Below, piece by piece: positions 16,703 to 25,660 of a stretch of DNA of 64,000 bases. Source of the DNA: C00003060 sp964440795 (GTDB taxonomy: Bacteria > Desulfobacterota > Desulfobacteria > Desulfobacterales > C00003060); NCBI GenBank assembly GCA_964440795.1, contig CAYTTQ010000001.1, positions 37,328-101,327 of the forward strand. Reading direction: 5' to 3'. Numbering within the stretch: position 1 is the stretch's first letter; the number at the start of each line of letters is the position of its first letter. The translations under genes were made by a program, and so were the position numbers. Under the pieces are notes generated by a model. That model saw only the letters and a list, made by a program, of their open reading frames with translations, was not told the origin of the DNA and searched no databases.

Positions 16703-17293
16703 ATGAAATCCGCGTTAAAGCAATCGGACCGTCTACCTGAAGACCCGCCGGTCCAAGATCCGTCCACTCCCCATTTAACCGAACACACCGGCGGCGGAGT
16801 GGATTCCGATCTGCAGAGACCAGCCGTTAAACGGTTTTTAAAATATTTCTACAACCGTTTCGTCCGGCTTCATGGCAGTGCTGAACAAATTGCTTGGGGA
16901 AGTGCGGTAGGACTCTTTGTCGCCATGTCACCGACCTTGGGGTTTCAGATGTGTATGGCCGTAGCTATTGCGGCATTTTTTAAGGTCAATAAGGTGGCCG
17001 CCGCTGCTACCGTCTGGGTTACCAACCCGGCCACGGCACCGGTCATTTATTGGATGAATTACCAGCTCGGGGCAAAACTCCTCGGTCATCCGGTTCACCC
17101 GCTCTTTTTCTCGAATCCCTCTTGGGAAACCCTTTGGAACTCGGGAAAGCATGTCTTTTTGTCTCTCCTCGTCGGAGGCGCAATTGCCGGTATCGCCTTG
17201 GGATCGATCGCCTATATCATCATCGTCAATATGATAAAAACCACCAGGAAGAAAGCCCAACGTCTTCGAGGGAAAAAGCCCCCAGAACGATAA
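16703..17293 (+). CDS. DUF2062 membrane protein
   Basis: A 196-residue protein. Residues ~50-185 form a DUF2062 domain: an amphipathic segment (FLKYFYNRFVRLHGSAEQIAWGSAVG), then two or three hydrophobic helices including VGLFVAMSPTLGFQM, VWVTNPATAPVIYW and a C-terminal span followed by a Lys/Arg-rich tail. The N-terminal 45 residues are hydrophilic and Pro-rich. The family is widespread, of unknown function, and often linked to envelope glycan genes. No good ribosome binding site precedes ATG 16703, so the start is uncertain. It is divergent from the MoxR gene and converges on the Hps-RraA gene. Confidence 0.85.
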   Translation: MKSALKQSDRLPEDPPVQDPSTPHLTEHTGGGVDSDLQRPAVKRFLKYFYNRFVRLHGSAEQIAWGSAVGLFVAMSPTLGFQMCMAVAIAAFFKVNKVAAAATVWVTNPATAPVIYWMNYQLGAKLLGHPVHPLFFSNPSWETLWNSGKHVFLSLLVGGAIAGIALGSIAYIIIVNMIKTTRKKAQRLRGKKPPER

Positions 17294-17304
17294 TTCAAGA
17301 CAAG

Positions 17305-18591
17305 TTACTGTTTTTCCCATCGGAGCAACTCGGTTACTTGGCTAAGCGTACTACCTTCCTTTATCTCCTCGCGGATTCGGTTTTCCCTTTCCAACACGTC
17401 CATTGCCCGGTTGGCATATTCCGTGGCCAGTGTCTTGGGCAAAACGACAATGCCGTCATCGTCTCCCAAGATCCAGTCACCTGTCTCAACTTTTTGATCC
17501 CCTATGGTAACAGGCACCCCGATTTCTCCAAATCCCTTGGGTTCACCGGCATTGGGCATGACCAACCGGGAAAAAGCGGGAAATTTGAGGGCCGCAATCT
17601 CATGGCTATCCCGAATGGCACCATCAATGACAACGCCGGCGAGCCCCTTTTGGATCGCCGAGTGGGTGGCCAGTTCGCCCCAAACGGCCGGCCCCACACC
17701 ACCCACGTCAACCACAATCACATCTCCCGACTCCCCCATGTCTATGGCCTGGACGGGCTTGGCCCAGTCCCCCGGATACGTACGGACGGTCAATGCCCGG
17801 CCTACAATTTTCAGCCCCGCAAATAGTGGTACCAGACCTTTTACCACGCCGCCCCGATGTAACGCATCCGATAGGTTGGCAGCAGACACCTGCTCAAGGA
17901 TTTGCCGAACCTGTTCCGCGGATCCCCTCTTAAAGAGCTTTGTCGCAATTGGGGTTTTATTCTCCATGGCCCGCTTGATGACTGCGGCGGCATCGGACGG
18001 ATCCACTGATTTTGATATGGCGCCTCCCACCACAACGATTGACGCCCCGGCCTCAATCGCCATGGGAGCCGTTTCGGAATTGATTCCGCCAGCCACACCC
18101 ACAGGTACCGAAACGGCCGCCGCCACCTGTCGCAAGGTATCAAAGGGGTCTTTGCCCTCCATTTGTTCGTCTATGGCACAGTGAACCGTGATAAAGTCCA
18201 CCCCGATCTTTTCCAAGGCTATCGCCCGAGAAACGGGATCCTCAACAGCGATGAGGTCCGCCACGATCCGGGTTCCATAATTGCGGGCCGCCTGAACGGA
18301 CTCCCGGATGGTCGCATCACTAGCGGCACCCAACACGTCCACGATATCCGCCCCGGCTTTGGCCGCCGCTTCCACTTCTATGCGACCCGCATCCATAATT
18401 TTCATATCTGCAACGACCTTGTGTCCCGGAAAAAGCCGTCTGAGCTCACGGACGCTCTGCAATCCCTCGCTTTTTATCAAGGGAGTGCCTGCCTCAAACC
18501 AGTCCACCCCACCTATCAAAGCCTTTTCGGCGGTCTTAACCGCCCGGTTAAGATCAACAAAATCCAGAGCCAATTGAATGACCGGTCTCAT
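17305..18591 (-). CDS. Hexulose-6-phosphate synthase fused to an RraA-like domain
   Basis: A 428-residue two-domain protein. Residues 1-~210 are a 3-hexulose-6-phosphate synthase TIM barrel of the OMP decarboxylase fold (LALDFVDLNRAVK, KVVADMKIMDAG, VTVHCAIDEQ, VAGGI). Residues ~215-428 form an RraA/DlpA-type domain (SDALHRGG, VVIDGAIRDSHEIA, WILGDDDGIVVLP). This fusion is known in archaea and some bacteria. The synthase condenses formaldehyde with ribulose 5-phosphate, or runs in reverse to make pentose phosphate; the RraA-like part may be an aldolase or regulator. A GAGG precedes the ATG. The phosphohexuloisomerase-like gene lies just upstream. Confidence 0.92.
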   Translation of the reverse strand: MRPVIQLALDFVDLNRAVKTAEKALIGGVDWFEAGTPLIKSEGLQSVRELRRLFPGHKVVADMKIMDAGRIEVEAAAKAGADIVDVLGAASDATIRESVQAARNYGTRIVADLIAVEDPVSRAIALEKIGVDFITVHCAIDEQMEGKDPFDTLRQVAAAVSVPVGVAGGINSETAPMAIEAGASIVVVGGAISKSVDPSDAAAVIKRAMENKTPIATKLFKRGSAEQVRQILEQVSAANLSDALHRGGVVKGLVPLFAGLKIVGRALTVRTYPGDWAKPVQAIDMGESGDVIVVDVGGVGPAVWGELATHSAIQKGLAGVVIDGAIRDSHEIAALKFPAFSRLVMPNAGEPKGFGEIGVPVTIGDQKVETGDWILGDDDGIVVLPKTLATEYANRAMDVLERENRIREEIKEGSTLSQVTELLRWEKQ

Positions 18592-18676
18592 AGCTTACCT
18601 CAAAGATGAAAGATATCCGGTCCCAACCCTTACAGCAGACAGTCTCCGCAAGGACCAAGGGCCGGAGGTACTCAAA

Positions 18677-19237
18677 TTATTCCAAGTTGGTGTGTCTTTG
18701 CTGCAACATCCGCTGATCGCTTCCATGCCGAACAAAAAGCGCATGGGAAACGCCTTCGAGGAACAGGAACGCTGCTTGCTCGAATGGAGAGCCGAGAGCC
18801 TGTACAAATGGCTCATCGTCGGCATCTGCCTCTTCTACCGGCACAACCGGAATATGAATGACGGCATCCAGATGTGCTTCCATAGGTGAGTATGTTGTCC
18901 CCAAAATGCCGAATGTCCTCCCACCGGCACGCTTCGCCCGTTCTACGAGACTACAGGTGCAGGACGTACGACCCGAACCGGATAAAACCACCAGTAAGCC
19001 CCCTTCACCGATCGGCGGAGTGACCGTATCGCCGGCGAAGTGTGCACAATATCCCATATGCATGAGTCGCATGCAGAAACAGCGCAGAATATATCCGGAC
19101 CGCCCCTGGGCCGCGCAGAAAACAGGCGCCGAGGCTCGCAGCCACCGACAGAACCGGTCCGCCTGCTGGGAGGGAATATCTTCCAGACATCTTAAGGCAT
19201 GCGCCGCGATAAGCGAACACCGTCGGTCGATCTTCAT
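18677..19237 (-). CDS. hxlB: 6-phospho-3-hexuloisomerase-like SIS protein
   Basis: An SIS-domain protein of about 186 residues. The sugar-phosphate binding signatures are AAQGRSGYILRCFCMRLMHM, LVVLSGSGRTSC and the C-terminal ALGSPFEQAAFLFLEGV, which matches the MGS-FEQ motif of phosphohexuloisomerases. It would isomerise hexulose 6-phosphate to fructose 6-phosphate, completing the ribulose monophosphate pair with the downstream Hps-RraA gene 85 nt away. The protein is unusually Cys-rich and the motif reads LGS instead of MGS. The start is uncertain: an in-frame ATG at 19315 would add 26 residues; neither has a good ribosome binding site. Confidence 0.8.
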   Translation of the reverse strand: MKIDRRCSLIAAHALRCLEDIPSQQADRFCRWLRASAPVFCAAQGRSGYILRCFCMRLMHMGYCAHFAGDTVTPPIGEGGLLVVLSGSGRTSCTCSLVERAKRAGGRTFGILGTTYSPMEAHLDAVIHIPVVPVEEADADDEPFVQALGSPFEQAAFLFLEGVSHALFVRHGSDQRMLQQRHTNLE

Positions 19238-19406
19238 AGCCGGTCCATAACGACTGATTTCTGTTAAAATGCGGGAAAAGCGTACAAGAAATAGACGGGG
19301 GAAGTCAATGCGCATTTCAGGTGGGGCGGGCGCAGGGACCATCCAAGCGAAAAAGGATTCGTAAGCCGGGCAACGACAATGGTCTTCCCGTCGGTGGTTG
19401 CCAAGG

Positions 19407-19462
19407 TAAGGGCTCGCGCAAAAATAACTTCACATTTTGCCATCTCGGCTTCCGCCCGTCTT
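19407..19462 (+). repeat. Partial copy of the GGGCTCGCGC palindromic element
   Basis: Fifty-six bases beginning TAAGGGCTCGCGCAAAAATA and continuing into CTCGGCTTCCGCCCGTCTT. This equals the reverse complement of the right half-end of the element at 13511-13698 (its bases ~13638-13696) with one difference. It stops at the stop codon of the kinase gene, so only one arm is present. Confidence 0.75.
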
Positions 19463-21371
19463 ATCCGTCCAGCACTTGTCGTATGGTGTGAGAAAGCTGT
19501 TTAACCGAGAAAGGCTTCTGGATAAACCCGTTACACCCTCTGGCCATAATCTCACTGGCCTGACCTTCGATACTGTATCCACTGGACAGCAGCACTTTTG
19601 CCTTCGGTTCTATCTCCTTTATCCGGTCATAGGCTTCGCCCCCGCCCATATCGGGCATAATCATGTCCAGAATCACCATATCGATCTCGTCTTTGTTCTT
19701 TTGATAAACGTTTACCGCCTCCTTGCCGTTCCTGGCCAAAAAGACCTTGTATCCCATTTCTTCCAGGATCTCCTGACCCACTTCGATAATCATTTCTTCA
19801 TCGTCAACCAACAACACCACTTCGCTACCCTTCTCGAGGGCGGTCGGTTCTTCCCGTTTTTCAGGAACCTTTTGTCCCGAGGCCGGAATAAAGACGTCCA
19901 GAACCGTTCCCTCACCTTCCTTGCTCATCACATCAATGATCCCCTTGTGATTCTTAATGATTCCATATGCGGAAGCCAGCCCCAGCCCGGTCCCCCTACC
20001 CATCTCTTTGGTGGTAAAGAATGGTTCAAAGACCCGGCGCAGTGTTTCCGCATCCATCCCTATACCTGTATCTTTAACAGAGATCTTCACATACTCGCCC
20101 GGTACCACCCCGTAGGGACGGACCCCGTCGTCGCTCAAAGTAACGTTTCGGGTTTGGATATATAAGCTTCCTCCTTCCGGCATGGCATGCCCGGCGTTGA
20201 CATATATATTGAGCAATACCTGTTCGATCTGGCCTCGATCCACCTCGGTTACCCAAATGTCCGACTCGTAATCGGTGTGAATCTTAATGTCTTTCTTAGT
20301 CCGACCAAACATCTGGATCGTCTTAGACGCCAGTTCGTTCAGATCCGTCGGCCTTACCTCGTACTTACCGCCTCTGGCAAATCCAAGGAGTTGTTTGGTA
20401 AGATTGGCCCCGCTTTCCACGATGCCCTCTATGCCTTTCAAGTGCTCATAGTACGGGTGGCCGGAATCCATGTTCAAAAACATCAACGATGCCCGTCCCT
20501 GTATACCCATCAACAAGTTGTTGAAATCATGGGCGACGCCACCGGCCAGTGTCCCGATTGCTTGCATCTTCTGATATTGGGTCAATTGAGATTCCAGTCT
20601 AACCTGCTCGGTAACATCCTTTAAGACCCCGACCACACCGGAGACCTTGCCGCTTCCGTCAAGGTTGGGGGCACCACTTAAGCTAAAAACCCGGCGTTTT
20701 CCAACCTTGTCCCGTAACGTACAGGAGGTATCCCGTATGGTTTCTCCGTTATATCCGACTCGTTCAAATAAATCCGTGTACCGTTGTCTGCAATCCTTTC
20801 CGGCAAAATCGGCCACGGTCTTTCCCACCACTTCTTCCACCTTGTGACCCAAGATTTTCTCCCAGGCAGGATTGACGTAGGTGAACCGGCCGTCGAGACC
20901 TAAGGTGTAAATGATGTCCGGCGAACTGTTGACCAGGTCCTGATAACGCCTCTCGGATAGCGCCAGCTTTTCCGTAACGATATTGCACTTTCTTTCCAAC
21001 GCCTTCTGATCGACGGCGTTGCGTACCCGTTTCAACAGCTCATCAAACTCAAAAGGCTTTCTTAAATAATCATGGGCTCCTTTCCTAAGCGACGCCACTG
21101 CAGAATTGACGGAAGCATGGCCGGTGATGACAATCACCAATGTGTTCAACGCATTTTGCTTGATATGTTCCATGATCTCAAGGCCGTTCATGTCCGGCAT
21201 GACGATGTCCAAGAGGGCAAGATCTATGTCGTTTTGGACCAGGCATTGCAACGCCGCTCGACCATCATTGGCAGTGAACGTTTCATACCCTTCGTTACTC
21301 AAAAGAACCTTCAAGCTGTCACACATACGTACTTCGTCATCCACTATGAGGACCTTTGGTGTGTGGGCCAT
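19461..21371 (-). CDS. Hybrid histidine kinase (REC-PAS-HisKA-HATPase-REC)
   Basis: A 636-residue soluble kinase. Residues 1-120 are a receiver domain (LIVDDEVRM, Asp55 in LLDIVMPDMNG, VITGHAS, LRKPFEFD). Then come a PAS domain (~145-265, LVNSSPDIIYTLGLDGRFTYV), HisKA with GGVAHDFNNLLMGIQG, the ATPase domain (NIYVNAGHAMP, DTGIGMD, FFTTKEMGRGTGLGL) and a second receiver (LLVDDEE, VILDMIMPDMGG, FIQKPF). GGAGG ten bases upstream supports ATG 21371. The order suggests it accepts a phosphoryl group from another kinase, perhaps the HDOD-GAF kinase upstream on the same strand. It is a paralog of the kinase at 11929. Confidence 0.94.
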   Translation of the reverse strand: MAHTPKVLIVDDEVRMCDSLKVLLSNEGYETFTANDGRAALQCLVQNDIDLALLDIVMPDMNGLEIMEHIKQNALNTLVIVITGHASVNSAVASLRKGAHDYLRKPFEFDELLKRVRNAVDQKALERKCNIVTEKLALSERRYQDLVNSSPDIIYTLGLDGRFTYVNPAWEKILGHKVEEVVGKTVADFAGKDCRQRYTDLFERVGYNGETIRDTSCTLRDKVGKRRVFSLSGAPNLDGSGKVSGVVGVLKDVTEQVRLESQLTQYQKMQAIGTLAGGVAHDFNNLLMGIQGRASLMFLNMDSGHPYYEHLKGIEGIVESGANLTKQLLGFARGGKYEVRPTDLNELASKTIQMFGRTKKDIKIHTDYESDIWVTEVDRGQIEQVLLNIYVNAGHAMPEGGSLYIQTRNVTLSDDGVRPYGVVPGEYVKISVKDTGIGMDAETLRRVFEPFFTTKEMGRGTGLGLASAYGIIKNHKGIIDVMSKEGEGTVLDVFIPASGQKVPEKREEPTALEKGSEVVLLVDDEEMIIEVGQEILEEMGYKVFLARNGKEAVNVYQKNKDEIDMVILDMIMPDMGGGEAYDRIKEIEPKAKVLLSSGYSIEGQASEIMARGCNGFIQKPFSVKQLSHTIRQVLDG

Positions 21372-21443
21372 GCTGGGCTTGCCTCCGAAAATCCAAAACC
21401 GCAGGCCAACGAGCCCACGGTAGCTCTGGATTGATTTTTTGTT

Positions 21444-23600
21444 CTAATTCGACTTTAGGGGCAACACGATATCAAATCTCGTACCTGAAGGCGGTTCACT
21501 CCGGCAGGTAATCGTCCCATTCAACTCCTTGACAATATTGTAAACTACGGACAACCCCAAGCCTGCGTGCCCCCCTTTTTTCGAGGTAACAAACGGTTCA
21601 AACAGCCGCGCCTTGACATCATCCGAAATCCCAGGTCCGTTGTCGCGAAACGTTACCTGGATGGCATCACAGGATGTTGGGTCCTCAAGACTTTGGTTTT
21701 GAAACGTTTCCCCGCAGGGTCGGGTCTCTATAAAGAGGTCCCCTCCACTCGACATGGACTCTACGGCATTTTTGATCAGATTGATGAACACTTGCTTCAA
21801 GCTGTTCTTTTCGGAAAAAATCATCGGCAGGGAAGGGAAAAGCTCAAGGTGGATATTCACCTTAGACTCCACTTGGACGGATTCTCGTACAATCTTGACC
21901 AAATCGGACAGTAAGGCATTTACGTCTACGGGCTCCTTCGGCCTTACTTCGGGTTCGGAAAAGTCAGACAATTTTTGCACGATGAGTGCCACTCGGTCCA
22001 GTTCCTCGCTAATGATCCTGAGTTGGTCATGGACCGGATCGTTTTCCGGCAGTTTCATCCCAAAAATCTTGACATAGTTTTTGATGATCCCCAACGGATT
22101 GTTGACTTCGTGAGCCACCTTTCGGGCCAGAGCGGAAGCGGCCGCCAAGCGTTCCTTCTGAACCAAATCGGCTTGCCTGGATCGTGCGCTGTCCGCAAAA
22201 ACCGCTAAGGACGTCTGGTTTGCATACATGGTCAACAGATTCATCTGGCCGCTTTGTTTCAACGCTTCTGCGTCCTTCATGCCCAAAACCATCACTCCAA
22301 GCGGCTCACCATGGGCAACCAAAGGTAAACACAGGATCTCATCTTTTCCGATCAACCGGATCAATTGATCATCGATGATACTCAACTCAACCGACTTTAA
22401 CCGGCCGGAAGAGTCTAAAGGCCGTTTTTCTTCCAGACAACGGACAGGCAGACAATTGCTCGTTTCTGCAGACAGGGCCAACTCGCGGATTCGACCGTCC
22501 GTTATCGACTCGGAGGCCTCCTTGCCACACAGCAGATTTGTCTCCGGATCACGAATTAAAAACAATACGTCTTCTATATCAAACAGGACCTGCAGCCCCT
22601 GACGGGCGATGTACAGGATCGATTCTTGGCCGTAAGCCTCCAGCAGATTTTGAAGCGTCCCCTGAAGTAATGAGACATTCCTGACACTTTTCAAAAGATC
22701 TATTTCTTTTTCTTGATCTTGGGGCGCCCCTTTCCTATCTGCCGATTCCTGGGGCCTAACGTCCATGCCCAGTGATTGAGCAGTCTCTCCAACTTGCGCC
22801 TCGTTTTCCGACAGGAGTTGCTCAACCTCGGTCCGGGAAAAACCAAACAGCCCGTTTGCCGCATCAAATCCGGTGGTATCTTCCGCCTTGGCGTCCGTGG
22901 TCAGACGATTGGCCAAAAAGACCACTTTGACCAGCGGCAGGGCATCAGAAATCCGCGGTGCCGGCTCATGATGATAACGAAGCGCATCCGCCATAAAGGA
23001 CTGCAGATGCCATTGGCCGATCATCCAGGCACCCACATCCGAGTGTGTCACCCCAAAACGATCCTTTTCCAGCCCAGACACCCCGCTCAATCCTTGGTTC
23101 GATTGTAACACCTCCGCATATTCTTTGGGGAAGTTCACCCAAAGGACGAGCTTGCCGATATCATGAAGGAGACCGGACAAAAAAGCCTCCTCCGGAGCGC
23201 TATAATCGATTCTCCGGGCAATCAATTTGGCCATGCCGGCACAGAGCAGACTATGGCGCCAAAAGCCTTTCAAATCAAAGATCCCATCCGCCTTCGCCCC
23301 CCCAAAGACCTGAAAGACGGCCGCACTGACGGCAATATTCTTGATTGCGTCGGTCCCAAGTAACAATAAGGCCTGTTCCATATTTGTTACCCGGGTCGGC
23401 AGGCCATAGCCGACGGAATTGATCATGCGCATGACCTTGGCACTCAGGGAAGAATCCTTATCAATGATCCGGGAGATCTCTTTTACCGTTGTGCTGTCGT
23501 CATTGCAGGCATTGATCAATCGAAGAAGGATGTGGGGCAACGTGGGAAGGTTCTTGGAAGTTCGTATCTTGTTAAGGATCGGTTTTTTTTGAGAATTCAT
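21444..23600 (-). CDS. HDOD-GAF histidine kinase
   Basis: A 718-residue sensor kinase. Residues ~15-210 form an HDOD domain (LPTLPHILLRLINAC, SLSAKVMRMINSVGYG, LLHDIGKLVLW, GVTHSDVGAWMIGQW). A GAF-like region follows (~320-475), then HisKA with KVAHEVNNPLGIIKN and an ATPase domain with FINLIKNAVESM, DNGPGISDD, SKKGGHAGLGLSVV. There is no receiver domain and no membrane span. HDOD domains often sense or relay stress and signalling inputs. The gene lies 72 nt upstream of the REC-PAS kinase on the same strand, so the two probably act in one phosphorelay. No ribosome binding site precedes the ATG at 23600. Confidence 0.92.
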   Translation of the reverse strand: MNSQKKPILNKIRTSKNLPTLPHILLRLINACNDDSTTVKEISRIIDKDSSLSAKVMRMINSVGYGLPTRVTNMEQALLLLGTDAIKNIAVSAAVFQVFGGAKADGIFDLKGFWRHSLLCAGMAKLIARRIDYSAPEEAFLSGLLHDIGKLVLWVNFPKEYAEVLQSNQGLSGVSGLEKDRFGVTHSDVGAWMIGQWHLQSFMADALRYHHEPAPRISDALPLVKVVFLANRLTTDAKAEDTTGFDAANGLFGFSRTEVEQLLSENEAQVGETAQSLGMDVRPQESADRKGAPQDQEKEIDLLKSVRNVSLLQGTLQNLLEAYGQESILYIARQGLQVLFDIEDVLFLIRDPETNLLCGKEASESITDGRIRELALSAETSNCLPVRCLEEKRPLDSSGRLKSVELSIIDDQLIRLIGKDEILCLPLVAHGEPLGVMVLGMKDAEALKQSGQMNLLTMYANQTSLAVFADSARSRQADLVQKERLAAASALARKVAHEVNNPLGIIKNYVKIFGMKLPENDPVHDQLRIISEELDRVALIVQKLSDFSEPEVRPKEPVDVNALLSDLVKIVRESVQVESKVNIHLELFPSLPMIFSEKNSLKQVFINLIKNAVESMSSGGDLFIETRPCGETFQNQSLEDPTSCDAIQVTFRDNGPGISDDVKARLFEPFVTSKKGGHAGLGLSVVYNIVKELNGTITCRSEPPSGTRFDIVLPLKSN

Positions 23601-23714
23601 GTGTCGATATGGATGGCAAAAAGCATGCGTTTAGTGACGAAACCAACTCGCTGATATTTCATATTACTTCAACGGTGGGCTTTATGTCAAACTTTTGAAA
23701 AACCCTCGAGGACA

Positions 23715-23757
23715 CAAAAAAGCACCTGTGGGGACCATCCTCGCCCCGCACAGGTGC
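23715..23757 (-). terminator. Rho-independent terminator of adk
   Basis: On the minus strand GCACCTGTGCGGGG and CCCCACAGGTGC form a G/C-rich stem around a loop of about 10 nt, followed directly by TTTTTT. It lies 70 nt after the adk stop codon and separates adk from the HDOD kinase gene on the same strand. Confidence 0.85.
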
Positions 23758-23826
23758 CGCAGTCAAAAAAGCCGACTTCCTATTTACTTAAGCCGTAACC
23801 CAGGGTGTCAAAAAACAGACAAGCCA

Positions 23827-24501
23827 TTACATCTTTGACATGAGTTCCTTCGTTACTTCTTGAACGCTCGGTGCGCCATCGATCTCAATATACTTTATTT
23901 TCCCTTCTTTTTCCGCCAAATCCTTGAAATAATAGGCCGCCGCCAGAGTCCCCGTATTTGTGTCGTAATATATACCGTGGCGCTTGTCTATAGCATCTTC
24001 ATCTTGATCATCCGATCGCGTGGTCAGTTCCCCTCCACACACGCGGCACTTGTCACCATCCGGCTTTATGGCATCAATGTAGATATTATTCGGGTGGTTA
24101 TTGTCGTTCTTACAAAGCCTGCGTCCCATAATGCGGTTTTTGGCGATCTGTCGGTCCAACACCACCTCGACCACGACATCCAGCCCAAGGCCGGACGCCT
24201 TTAAGGCCTCATCCAATTTTATGGCTTGCTCCTTGTTTCTGGGAAACCCGTCCAAAAGCCATCCGTTTTTACAATCATCTTTCTTCAATCGTTCCAAAAT
24301 CATGGGAATCGTGATTTCGTCAGGCACCAACTCTCCCCGGTCAATGTATTCTTTGGCCTTGATACCTATTTCGGTGCCGTTGCCGATGTTTTCCCGAAAG
24401 ATCGCGCCGGATTCAATATGGGGAATATTGAACTTCTCCTTCAAGATCGCCCCTTGGGTTCCCTTACCACTACCATTTGGTCCAAACATTAACACACTCA
24501 T
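23827..24501 (-). CDS. adk: Adenylate kinase
   Basis: A 224-residue long-form enzyme interconverting ATP, ADP and AMP. The P-loop is FGPNGSGKGTQG; the AMP-binding region has SGAIFRENI and GWLLDGFPRN. The LID domain (RRLCKNDNN through CRVCGGELTTRSDD) carries three cysteines plus Asp/His residues, suggesting a zinc-type LID with a non-Cys fourth ligand. AAAGGAGA five bases before ATG 24501 chooses this start over an upstream in-frame ATG. The gene ends in a clear terminator and is divergent from rplM. Confidence 0.95.
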   Translation of the reverse strand: MSVLMFGPNGSGKGTQGAILKEKFNIPHIESGAIFRENIGNGTEIGIKAKEYIDRGELVPDEITIPMILERLKKDDCKNGWLLDGFPRNKEQAIKLDEALKASGLGLDVVVEVVLDRQIAKNRIMGRRLCKNDNNHPNNIYIDAIKPDGDKCRVCGGELTTRSDDQDEDAIDKRHGIYYDTNTGTLAAAYYFKDLAEKEGKIKYIEIDGAPSVQEVTKELMSKM

Positions 24502-24620
24502 AGACGTCTCCTTTCCTATCCCTTTTTTGTGAGGTTCGCCCACGCATGAGGGTCCTATAGCAAATACGACTTTTTGTCAAGGCGTTTGCCCCCACCCGAA
24601 AGGCACGATCAAGTTTTGGC

Positions 24621-24649
24621 TTGACAGAACCACACAAACCGGTTAGAAA
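24621..24649 (+). promoter_or_regulatory. Sigma-70 type promoter of rplM-rpsI
   Basis: A consensus TTGACA -35 box (24621-24626), a 17-nt spacer and a TAGAAA -10 box (24644-24649), ending 39 nt before the rplM start. The spacing is ideal and the position fits a short leader. Confidence 0.65.
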
Positions 24650-24688
24650 TAACAGTTTGTGGTACATAACGCCTGAAGAGAGGTACGC

Positions 24689-25117
24689 ATGAAGACCTAC
24701 AATGCGAAAGCGCAGGATCAAAAGAAAGAGTGGTTTGTTATCGATGCGAAGGAACGGGTACTGGGCCGGCTGGCCAGTTTCGTGGCAACCCGCTTACGGG
24801 GCAAACATCGACCGGAATATACTCCTCATGTCGACACGGGCGATTACATTGTGGTGATAAACGCCGATAAAGTTTCGCTTACCGGCCGCAAACCGGACGC
24901 CAAGATGTACCATCATTACTCAGGCTACCCCGGTGGGCTTAAATCGAAAAACGCCCGGGAGCTATTGGAAAAGCGACCGTCGCAAGTGATAAATCACGCG
25001 GTTCGGGGGATGCTTCCCAAAAACAGATTGGGCCGCAATATGATTAAGAAATTAAAGGTTTATGGGGGGGCTGACCACCCACACGAAGCGCAGCAACCCC
25101 AACCACTGGATTTTTGA
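24689..25117 (+). CDS. rplM: 50S ribosomal protein L13
   Basis: A 142-residue L13, an early assembly protein of the large subunit. Recognised by MKTYNAK at the N-terminus, WFVIDAKERVLGRLAS, GDYIVVINADKVSLTG and the C-terminal AVRGMLPKNRLGR and LKVYGGADHPHEAQQP. GAGAGG precedes the ATG. It is the first gene of the usual rplM-rpsI pair, with 22 nt between them, behind a good promoter. Confidence 0.98.
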   Translation: MKTYNAKAQDQKKEWFVIDAKERVLGRLASFVATRLRGKHRPEYTPHVDTGDYIVVINADKVSLTGRKPDAKMYHHYSGYPGGLKSKNARELLEKRPSQVINHAVRGMLPKNRLGRNMIKKLKVYGGADHPHEAQQPQPLDF

Positions 25118-25139
25118 AATTTGGATATAGGAGCCTATC

Positions 25140-25529
25140 ATGCCCGAAGTTTATTACGGAACAGGAAGACGAAAAACAGCTGTAGCTAGAACCTGGCTAA
25201 AGCCGGGTATGGGAAATATCATAATCAACAAACGCAACATCGATGATTATTTTAGCAGAGAAACAGCCAAGATGATTGTCGAGCAGCCGCTGGTACTCAC
25301 CGACACTCGGGGCAATTTTGACATCGACGTCAATGTCGCCGGGGGTGGCGCTTCCGGGCAAGCAGCAGCTATTCGACATGGAATAACCAGGGCGTTACTC
25401 CATGTAAACCCCGAATTCAGGTCAACCTTGAAGAAGGTGGGCTTCGTTACGCGGGACCCGAGAAACAAGGAAAGAAAGAAATACGGACAGAAGGGTGCTC
25501 GGGCCCGTTTTCAGTATTCAAAACGTTAG
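25140..25529 (+). CDS. rpsI: 30S ribosomal protein S9
   Basis: A 129-residue S9 of the small subunit. It starts YYGTGRRKTAVARTWLKPG and ends in GARARFQYSKR; the C-terminal Lys-Arg is the tail that reaches the P-site tRNA. QPLVLTDTRGNFDIDVNVAG and GGASGQAAAIRHGITRAL are typical. AGGAG lies seven bases before the ATG. Second gene of the rplM-rpsI operon. Confidence 0.98.
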   Translation: MPEVYYGTGRRKTAVARTWLKPGMGNIIINKRNIDDYFSRETAKMIVEQPLVLTDTRGNFDIDVNVAGGGASGQAAAIRHGITRALLHVNPEFRSTLKKVGFVTRDPRNKERKKYGQKGARARFQYSKR

Positions 25530-25554
25530 TAGCAACTATAGATTTAGGATCAAG

Positions 25555-25578
25555 CAAGGCCTTACGGATATAGCCTTG
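25555..25578 (+). repeat. Small stem-loop after rpsI
   Basis: CAAGGC and GCCTTG enclose a 12-nt loop about 25 nt after the rpsI stop. No T tract follows, so whether it terminates transcription before infA is unclear. Confidence 0.35.
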
Positions 25579-25660
25579 CCCCGAAGAAACGTAACGTGTT
25601 TGCCGGCTAGAGGGAATGATTCTCTCTTTTTGTGCCTCATGTTAGGAAGGAAAAGCGATC

